Shown: positions 1-5,202 of the stretch, piece after piece
Position numbering within the stretch: the first letter of the stretch is position 1
How the letters are laid out: the number at the start of each line of letters is the position of its first letter
Source: Chlorobiota bacterium
GTDB taxonomy: Bacteria > Bacteroidota > Bacteroidia > Flavobacteriales > Flavobacteriaceae
Assembly: GCA_013151975.1 (NCBI GenBank)
Contig: JAADHG010000268.1
Coordinates: 1 to 5,202, forward strand
Direction: 5' to 3'
Length of the DNA stretch: 5,202 nucleotides
Notes under the pieces: model-generated
Seen by the model: only the letters and a program-made list of their open reading frames with translations
The model's database searches: none
Told to the model about the DNA's origin: nothing
Program-made: the position numbers and the translations under genes

Positions 1-659
1 GAGACTATAGTAATCTTGGGGCAGGTGTTGCAGGTTTGGTATTGGAATCGATTACAGGCAAATCTCTTGCGGACTTTTCTTCTGAAGAAATTTTCAACCC
101 ACTAGAAATGAAACATACAAGTTGGCGTTTGGTTGATATTGACTTGGATGCATTGGCCACACGTTATAATGTAAAACAATGTGTTCCGTATTTTCACTTA
201 TGTGCAGATGTAAACTCTCCTAAAACCAACTTTTTAATTTCAAAAATTTTCAACCCCCCATTTGAAAACAAGAGTTTTATAGAATACCCTCATTATGGAA
301 ATCCACAATATCCAGATGGCGGTCTCAATACTAGTATTTATGATTTGACAAGATTGATTAAAACACTACTCAATAATGGAAAGTATAAAGACTATAGCTT
401 GTTATCTGAAGATTCTTTTAAAGAAATGTTTAGTCTCCAACTACCAGAATCTTTATCTACGAGACAACGCTTTTTCTGGAGAGATAATAGAGAGGGATTG
501 ACGGGGCATTCAGGCTCTGATCTTGGAGTTTTTACTAATGCTTATTTTGATTTAGAAAAACAAAATGCTGTAATTATATTGATGAATAGAGATGTTGATG
601 CTATTACAGAGCAAGCTATGAATGACATAAGAGATATGCTGTTAAATTATAATCTATAG
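1..659 (+). CDS. Serine hydrolase, class C beta-lactamase-like (PF00144 type), 3' part only
   Basis: This is the C-terminal part, 218 complete codons, of a serine hydrolase of the beta-lactamase class C / penicillin-binding-protein-like superfamily. Reading from base 3, the frame is open from the window edge to TAG 657-659. The first residues contain Y-S-N (residues 2-4), the family's Tyr-x-Asn catalytic motif, so the gene clearly starts upstream and the TTG at 36 is an internal Leu codon. A P-D-G-G-L segment at residues 104-108 is the usual conserved glycine stretch of this family. H-S-G at 169-171 (bases 507-515) occupies the place of the KTG box, followed by an aromatic-rich strand and a hydrophobic strand ending in M-N-R-D. 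The Ser-x-x-Lys nucleophile motif and any signal peptide lie outside the window. Substrate cannot be told: members include esterases, D-amino-acid peptidases and cell-wall peptidases, and most are not antibiotic-resistance enzymes. The next gene starts 27 bases downstream on the same strand. Confidence 0.88.
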   Translation, partial: DYSNLGAGVAGLVLESITGKSLADFSSEEIFNPLEMKHTSWRLVDIDLDALATRYNVKQCVPYFHLCADVNSPKTNFLISKIFNPPFENKSFIEYPHYGNPQYPDGGLNTSIYDLTRLIKTLLNNGKYKDYSLLSEDSFKEMFSLQLPESLSTRQRFFWRDNREGLTGHSGSDLGVFTNAYFDLEKQNAVIILMNRDVDAITEQAMNDIRDMLLNYNL

Positions 660-686
660 AACATAAACTTATAATTTTAAACAGAA

Positions 687-1430
687 GTGAAAATATTCGA
701 TTCCCATTTCCATATCATCAATCCAAGATTCCCATTAGTGAAAAATAATGGGTACTTACCACCCGAATTTACAGTGGAAAACTATCTGGATAAGGTTAAA
801 GATTTTGGAATTATTGGAGGGGCTATTGTTTCAGGTTCGTTTCAGGCTTTTGATTATGGGTATCTAAGAGACTCACTAAAAAGATTGGGGAAAAGATTTG
901 TAGGAGTCGCAAATATACCAATGGGAATAAATCAAAAAGAATTAGATCGATTAAATGATATGAACATCGTTGCCGTAAGGTTTAATCTTAAACGAGGTGG
1001 TTCTGAAAAGAAAGAAAATTTGATTAAACTTTCAAATCAACTTTATGATAAGTATGGTTGGCACACAGAATTATATATTGACAGTAAAGACTTGAAAGAA
1101 CTGAATCCAATACTAATGGAAATCCAAAAATTTTCAATTGACCATTTAGGTCTATCAAAGAAAGGTCTAACAGACTTATATCATTGGGTAGAAAAAGGTA
1201 TAAAAGTCAAGGTAACAGGGTTTGGTCGAATTGATTTTGACCCTCTACCAGTTATAAAATATATATATGAAATAGATCCTAATTGCTTAATGTTTGGAAC
1301 AGATTTACCATCGACAAGGGCAAAAGCAGCTTTTTCAAATAAAGACATAAATTTGATAAAGGACAATTTTAATAAAGAAGAACAAGAAAAAATATTCTTT
1401 AGAAACGTAGAAAAATGGTATAGAAAATGA
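687..1430 (+). CDS. Amidohydrolase-2 family TIM-barrel metal-dependent hydrolase
   Basis: This encodes a 247-residue protein of the amidohydrolase 2 family (PF04909, COG3618-like), whose members hydrolyse lactones or amides or decarboxylate small acids using a divalent metal in a TIM barrel. Visible metal-site and active-site elements are D-S-H-F-H at residues 5-9 (His7, His9) on the first strand, H126 after a G-W segment, I-D-H-L-G at 151-155 (His153), V-K-V-T-G-F-G-R at 174-181, and G-T-D-L-P at 204-208 (Asp206). This is the order seen in 2-pyrone-4,6-dicarboxylate hydrolase-like enzymes. It is slightly shorter than typical members, which I recall as roughly 270-300 residues. The start is GTG 687: an in-frame TAA at 678-680 leaves only two sense codons before it, and the essential His pair begins six codons later, so no ATG alternative works. 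No signal peptide is seen, so it is probably cytoplasmic. The substrate cannot be inferred. It may be co-transcribed with the genes on either side. Confidence 0.87.
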   Translation: MKIFDSHFHIINPRFPLVKNNGYLPPEFTVENYLDKVKDFGIIGGAIVSGSFQAFDYGYLRDSLKRLGKRFVGVANIPMGINQKELDRLNDMNIVAVRFNLKRGGSEKKENLIKLSNQLYDKYGWHTELYIDSKDLKELNPILMEIQKFSIDHLGLSKKGLTDLYHWVEKGIKVKVTGFGRIDFDPLPVIKYIYEIDPNCLMFGTDLPSTRAKAAFSNKDINLIKDNFNKEEQEKIFFRNVEKWYRK

Positions 1431-1466
1431 ACTATCGTTATCAATGAATGAAGACAGTAAAACTAA

Positions 1467-2330
1467 ATGAAACAAATGACTAAAGAATTATCGAAACGTA
1501 AAGAAGCTTGGAAAACAATCCTTATTTTCCTAACCATTGTTACTGTTATAAGCACACCCTTTCATTATGCAATAGTTAATTTATATCCTTCTCGAATATA
1601 TGTTGGTGCACTCATGTGGTGTCCAGCAATAGCTGCAATAATCACAATGAAACTGAAAGGACGGTCAGTTTCTTCTCTAAATTGGGGTTGGGGAAATTGG
1701 AAATATATTCGCTTATCTTATTTTGTTCCTACCTTATATGTCATAATTACTTATATACTCATCTGGCTTTTTGGATTAGGAGGTTTACCTAATGAAGAAA
1801 TAATTTTAGAATGGGCTAAAGAACTCGGATTAGTTGGTATAGGAACATTAAATCCAATATTTATAGTAATTATTGCTGTTATCTTATTAGGAACCATAGG
1901 CGTCATAAGAGCAATGGCAACAACTTTAGGAGAAGAAATAGGATGGCGCGGTTTTTTTATCTATGAATTAAGAAAGGTGCTTTCTTTTACCAATGTTTCC
2001 CTTTTTAGTGGATTTATCTGGGCATTCTGGCATTGGCCAATATTATTATATTACAGCAAAAATGTCACTTTGGAATTTATTACTTTTTTTGTTTTTGTAA
2101 TTTCAATGTCATTTATTATGACCTACTACACTTTTAAGTCTAAAAGTTTATGGCCGGCAGTAATATTTCATGCTGTAAGCAATGTATACATCCAGAAAAT
2201 ATTTCCTCCTTTAACAACAAAAATTGAAGGCAGCGAACATTGGCTTGGTGAAAACGGAATTATGTTTGCCATTGTGACTTTTGTCTTTGGGATTTACTAT
2301 TGGAGAAAAGCTGTTAAAGAAAATTTGTGA
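1467..2330 (+). CDS. CPBP family intramembrane metalloprotease (Abi/CAAX type)
   Basis: This is a 287-residue polytopic membrane protein of the CPBP family (PF02517, Rce1/Abi-like), glutamate-dependent intramembrane proteases found in bacteriocin immunity, protein processing and many uncharacterised roles. All three family motifs are present: E-E-x-x-x-R (Glu156, Glu157, Arg161, within G-E-E-I-G-W-R-G), the second motif W-A-F-W-H ending at His189, and F-H-A-V-S-N at 234-239 (His235, Asn239). About eight hydrophobic segments are visible, near residues 17-38, 45-61, 84-103, 130-150, 175-194, 203-222, 227-242 and 264-279, placing it in the inner membrane. The length is normal for the family. ATG 1467 directly follows an in-frame TAA (1464-1466), so the start cannot be further upstream; ATG 1476, three codons in, is the only close alternative. 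It lies 36 bases after the amidohydrolase gene. There is no bacteriocin-like small ORF beside it, so an immunity role is unsupported. The substrate is unknown. Confidence 0.92.
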   Translation: MKQMTKELSKRKEAWKTILIFLTIVTVISTPFHYAIVNLYPSRIYVGALMWCPAIAAIITMKLKGRSVSSLNWGWGNWKYIRLSYFVPTLYVIITYILIWLFGLGGLPNEEIILEWAKELGLVGIGTLNPIFIVIIAVILLGTIGVIRAMATTLGEEIGWRGFFIYELRKVLSFTNVSLFSGFIWAFWHWPILLYYSKNVTLEFITFFVFVISMSFIMTYYTFKSKSLWPAVIFHAVSNVYIQKIFPPLTTKIEGSEHWLGENGIMFAIVTFVFGIYYWRKAVKENL

Positions 2331-2348
2331 ATCGGAAAAAACACAGCA

Positions 2349-2400
2349 CCTAACAAAATATAAAAAAATTATTATCTAATTATATGTAACCCACATAAGC
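2349..2400. repeat. Possible degenerate intergenic repeat element (weak)
   Basis: Just after the CPBP gene lies CCTAACA (2349-2355), then TATAA (2359-2363), an A/T-rich stretch, and a small potential stem of TATGT (2383-2387) with ACATA (2393-2397) around a five-base loop. The order CCTAACA followed by TATAA and AATT resembles short non-coding elements that I recall downstream of accessory genes in flavobacterial genomes. That is memory rather than a search result, and only one copy is in this window. It could equally be ordinary A/T-rich spacer. The stem is too short and lacks a T-run, so it is not offered as a terminator. Confidence 0.18.
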
Positions 2401-2452
2401 AGGAAATCGTCTTATCTCAGGTATTCTAAATATTTAATAGGAAAATAAAGAT

Positions 2453-3925
2453 ATGTATCAAAAATGTGAAAAAAAATTGCCAATTAACTTATTAGTTGTA
2501 ACATTTTTAATGTTGGCACAAGTTCCCGATGTGAAAGCGCAAGAGAATGAAGTTTCTTTGTTTACTATAGAACAATTTTTATTTAAAACCGAAAATGGAG
2601 ACAATATTAAAGCCGAGAAAGGCATACTTTATGTGCCTGAAAACCGAAATAATTCCAACAGTAGATTAATACCAATTAATTTTATCAGATTTAAGAGTTT
2701 ATCAAAAAACCCAGGATCGCCAATAGTTTATTTGGCAGGTGGTCCAGGAGGATCAGGTATTCAAGTAGCCAATGGTAATTACCATTCATTATTTGAGCCA
2801 ATGCTAGAAGTGGCAGATGTAATTGTTTTTGACCAACGAGGAACAGGAGAGCAGAGTATGGTATGTCCAGATAAAATATTTTTACCGATGGATAGATCTG
2901 CAAACCGTAATGAAATGTTAGATATTTTTATTAAAGGATCTTTGAAATGTAAAGAATACTGGGAAAGTAAAGGGTATGATTTAAGTGGCTATACTACAGT
3001 AGAGAGTGCTCATGACGTAGATGAATTACGCAAGGCATTAGGAATTAAAAAAATTAGCCTTATAGGTTCTAGTTATGGAAGTCATTATGCGCTAGCAATA
3101 TTAAAATTACATGAAAATAGTATTGATAGAGTTGTTATTGCAGGAATAGAAGGACTAAACCACACACTAAAACTCCCCAGTAGTTATGATCGTCACCTTG
3201 AGGATCTTAATAATCTCGTTCAATTAGACTCTAAATTGAGTGGCAAAATCCCAGATTTAAAAGAAATGTTAAGAGAGGTTCTTCAACAACTAGAAAAAGA
3301 ACCAAAACACGTAATAATTGTTGATAAGAAAAGTGGAGAGAATATTGAGGTCGTTATTGGAAAATTTGAAGTTCAATTATTGATTTCTTCCCTATCAGGT
3401 AGAAGGTCTTTGGGAATTATTCCTGCCATGATTTACAATTTGCACCGAGGTGATTTTACAGATTTTGCTACAATGATTAACAGGCTTAAAAGAAAAGGGT
3501 TATCACTTTCTGCCATGACTGTTATGATGGATGGTGCTTCTAGTGCCTCAAAAGCAAGACTAAAACAAATTAGCAACGAAGCAAAAACGAGCCTCTTTGG
3601 TCAGGTTATGAATTTTCCTTTCCCAGAGGTTGGCAATGCATGGGGTGCTCCAGACTTAGGAGATACTTATCGCGCTCCTATTAAATCGAAATGCCAAATT
3701 CTAATTATTAGTGGAACAATGGATGCGCGAACCCCAATTTTAAATGGTGAAGAAACTGCAAAAAAACTCTCTAACAGTCAACAACTAATTGTTAAAGGTG
3801 CCTACCATCCTCCGTCATTCACCGACAAGAACATTCAAGAAAGAATTATTAATTTTCTTAAGGGGCAACCATTTTCAATCTTGCCAATTGAGGGGTCTAA
3901 AATTAATTTTAAGGCAATTGATTAA
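2453..3925 (+). CDS. Secreted alpha/beta hydrolase, peptidase S33 / TAP-like C-terminal domain
   Basis: This encodes a 490-residue exported alpha/beta hydrolase resembling S33 proline-iminopeptidase and tripeptidyl-aminopeptidase-type enzymes, which remove residues from peptide N termini. A signal peptide is visible: Lys4, Lys7 and Lys8, a hydrophobic core at about 11-22, and a V-K-A site predicting cleavage after Ala29 and leaving Gln30 at the N terminus. There is no lipobox Cys. The mature domain shows G-G-P-G-G-S-G (96-102, oxyanion loop), D-Q-R-G-T-G (127-132), the nucleophile elbow G-S-S-Y-G (205-209, Ser207), the acid loop S-G-T-M-D (Asp424), and A-Y-H (His452). The triad therefore appears complete as Ser207/Asp424/His452. 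Residues 412-470 match the TAP-like C-terminal domain (PF08386). Cys138 and Cys166 are placed as the probable disulfide of exported S33 members. A TAG at 2438-2440 with no start codon before ATG 2453 fixes the start. A 122-base gap separates it from the CPBP gene, so it may have its own promoter, though none is recognisable. Esterase activity is the main alternative. Confidence 0.9.
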   Translation: MYQKCEKKLPINLLVVTFLMLAQVPDVKAQENEVSLFTIEQFLFKTENGDNIKAEKGILYVPENRNNSNSRLIPINFIRFKSLSKNPGSPIVYLAGGPGGSGIQVANGNYHSLFEPMLEVADVIVFDQRGTGEQSMVCPDKIFLPMDRSANRNEMLDIFIKGSLKCKEYWESKGYDLSGYTTVESAHDVDELRKALGIKKISLIGSSYGSHYALAILKLHENSIDRVVIAGIEGLNHTLKLPSSYDRHLEDLNNLVQLDSKLSGKIPDLKEMLREVLQQLEKEPKHVIIVDKKSGENIEVVIGKFEVQLLISSLSGRRSLGIIPAMIYNLHRGDFTDFATMINRLKRKGLSLSAMTVMMDGASSASKARLKQISNEAKTSLFGQVMNFPFPEVGNAWGAPDLGDTYRAPIKSKCQILIISGTMDARTPILNGEETAKKLSNSQQLIVKGAYHPPSFTDKNIQERIINFLKGQPFSILPIEGSKINFKAID

Positions 3926-4065
3926 GTTTTAAAAAAAGAAGTAAGAAACATAAAGTAAAAGTATTAAATATCAAATGACACACAAACCTTTATACATACC
4001 ACTACTCCATATTACTGTTTAGACTTTCTTACACTAACTAGTCCTGTCATTTTTATTAATAGTCG

Positions 4066-5202
4066 CTATAAATATTTAAACAAACTAATTCTAAAAAAGC
4101 TGTCGTTATTAAAATTGCTTAGTATTATTTCTTTTGCATTAATATTACTAAATAACCGTCCTTCAATTTCTAGTTTCAAACTTTCTCCAAGACGTCGAGA
4201 AGCTTCAATACTAAAAATTTTACTGTTATTATTAAGGTCGGTAATTCCACCTAAAAGTATCTCAGTGCTTTGTACATCATTAAACGCAATACGGCTACCA
4301 AAAAACACATCATTTTGCAAAGCATTTAAGGCCAATTCATCACGTTCATCGTATAAATATTCACCAATTAAACCAACATCGATGCCTGTATTTTTAATAT
4401 TACTTATAGTAAACTCTAAACCTGCAACTAAAGCCAAAAAATCCTGTGATTTACTAGACCTATAAATAGATTCCAGTTTCCATAAAAAGGCATTATGCGT
4501 TACCTGAAGATCTAATCCTGTTTGATTAATTACTGGATAAAAGGCGTTTATATTCCCAAGAGCATCAAACTCATAAAAAGGTTCACGACCAGTACCATAA
4601 AAGTGAGAAAGACCAAGATCAAAAATAGTCCAGCTATGACTATATCTAATGGCTAAATCCTGTCGCCACTCTTTAGCACTACTCTCGTAACCTACATCAT
4701 CTCTATCTATAATTATAGGAAACCGAAAGCGTCCTTTTTCTCCAGCAAATGTTCGTTTTCTATGATAAGGCAAATAGAACAGATCGAAAGTTCCGAAATT
4801 AGTGTTCAAGGAAAATTGCACCATGGGTTGTCCTAGCTTTTGTTCGCCATCAAAACTTTCAACAGCATCGGTTTGGTTAATAATATCCACCAAGTGATTA
4901 CTCTCTGTAACACCCCAATATATTTTTTTGAGACCAATACTTAATTCCCAATTGTTTTTGGCTTTTTGATAATACAGTTCTCTTATATCCCAATTTGTGC
5001 GCTCAGGATCTACATCTAACCTGAAAAAACCTTTAAAATTAATACTTTCGTAACCATCATTCCATTCTGCACTATATTCTGGACGTATAGCAAACGATGG
5101 GAAATTATCTTTTTGTCCCGAAAAAGAGGCGTCGTCAAAATAACCATTATAACTAGCTTCTAGCTCTAACTCAAAATCGTGAGTTACTTTGTTTTGCTTA
5201 TT
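4066..5202 (-). CDS. Outer-membrane beta-barrel protein, DUF1302/porin-like, 3' part only
   Basis: This is a - strand frame of 378 codons plus TAG (4066-4068), open to the right edge, so the N terminus and signal peptide lie beyond base 5202. The GTG at 4893 is an internal Val codon, since 103 in-frame residues precede it without a stop. The protein is built of short stretches with alternating hydrophobic and polar residues, rich in aromatics and broken by Asn/Asp/Gly turns, as expected of an outer-membrane barrel. Examples are the strand pairs around residues 325-350 and the last strand S-F-F-R-I-S-L-F-K-Y-L. The best landmark is Y-W-G at 95-97 followed by L-V-D-I-I-N-Q-T-D and then L-G-Q-P-M. 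This resembles the W-G...vDivNpqD...P signature I know from DUF1302 barrel proteins, so a pore or uptake role is plausible; the substrate is not inferable. The terminal residue is Leu, not the usual Phe, with Tyr next to last. It is convergent with the S33-type hydrolase gene. Confidence 0.72.
   Translation of the reverse strand, partial: NKQNKVTHDFELELEASYNGYFDDASFSGQKDNFPSFAIRPEYSAEWNDGYESINFKGFFRLDVDPERTNWDIRELYYQKAKNNWELSIGLKKIYWGVTESNHLVDIINQTDAVESFDGEQKLGQPMVQFSLNTNFGTFDLFYLPYHRKRTFAGEKGRFRFPIIIDRDDVGYESSAKEWRQDLAIRYSHSWTIFDLGLSHFYGTGREPFYEFDALGNINAFYPVINQTGLDLQVTHNAFLWKLESIYRSSKSQDFLALVAGLEFTISNIKNTGIDVGLIGEYLYDERDELALNALQNDVFFGSRIAFNDVQSTEILLGGITDLNNNSKIFSIEASRRLGESLKLEIEGRLFSNINAKEIILSNFNNDSFFRISLFKYL

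Noticed and set aside
36..659. Separate 207-residue gene starting at TTG 36
   Set aside because: The same frame continues to the left edge and encodes the Y-S-N catalytic motif just before it, so this is the tail of a longer serine hydrolase.
1181..1444. 87-codon open frame on the - strand within the amidohydrolase gene
   Set aside because: It lies opposite a well-supported gene with conserved catalytic motifs, and its product looks like a low-complexity shadow with no recognisable domain.
1467..2330. CPBP protein as a bacteriocin-immunity or abortive-infection system
   Set aside because: No bacteriocin precursor, exporter, toxin or other defence gene is adjacent. CPBP proteins are common and mostly of unknown role.
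2324..2358. TTTG at 2324-2327 followed 23 bases later by TAACAAAA as a Bacteroidota-type promoter for the S33-type gene
   Set aside because: The downstream box lacks the TTTG half of the TAnnTTTG consensus, and the first element lies inside the end of the CPBP coding region.
2691..2903. 70-codon open frame on the - strand within the S33-type hydrolase gene
   Set aside because: It lies antisense to the conserved oxyanion-loop region of a real enzyme and has no domain or leader of its own.
3942..4052. Two 8-bp inverted pairs in the convergent gap: GTAAGAAA 3942-3949 with TTTCTTAC 4025-4032, and AAATGACA 3973-3980 with TGTCATTT 4045-4052
   Set aside because: Arms are only 8 bp, about 65-75 bases apart, not nested, and do not extend. 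Such matches are expected by chance in A/T-rich DNA. No compact hairpin with a T-run was found, so no terminator is called.
4115..4465. 116-codon + strand open frame opposite the barrel gene
   Set aside because: The Ser/Leu/Lys-rich product is what antisense reading of beta-strand codons gives. The - strand frame is far longer and has coherent barrel features.

Overview
The window comes from a low-G+C bacterial chromosome, most likely a marine or soil member of the Bacteroidota (Flavobacteriia). The evidence is indirect: strong A+T bias with A/T-ending codons, A-rich leaders with no clear Shine-Dalgarno sequence ahead of the starts, a secreted protein with a predicted VKA|Q cleavage site, and an outer-membrane barrel protein of a type I associate with flavobacteria. 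No rRNA, tRNA, CRISPR array, insertion sequence or phage gene is visible.

Layout. Bases 1-2330 hold three genes on the + strand, packed with gaps of 27 and 36 bases, which could be one transcript. They are the 3' part of a class C beta-lactamase-type serine hydrolase (cut by the left edge), a complete amidohydrolase-2 (TIM-barrel metal-dependent hydrolase), and a complete CPBP/Abi-family intramembrane protease. After a 122-base gap, 2453-3925 encodes a secreted alpha/beta hydrolase of the peptidase S33 / TAP type with a complete catalytic triad. After a 140-base convergent gap, 4066-5202 on the - strand is the 3' part of a large outer-membrane beta-barrel protein. Its reading frame stays open to the right edge, so the gene begins outside the window.

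How the genes relate. Four consecutive + strand genes encode hydrolases of four unrelated folds. No shared substrate can be read from the sequence, and each family is a common accessory gene in flavobacteria, so a collection of individually acquired or lineage-variable genes is as likely as a pathway. The secreted S33-type enzyme would act in the periplasm or outside the cell, and the CPBP protease in the inner membrane. The amidohydrolase has no signal peptide and should be cytoplasmic. The barrel gene is convergent and is probably a separate transcription unit.

I do not see a convincing new multi-gene system. The items most worth a second look are the family assignment of the barrel protein, the mixed hydrolase cluster, and a possible degenerate intergenic repeat after the CPBP gene.
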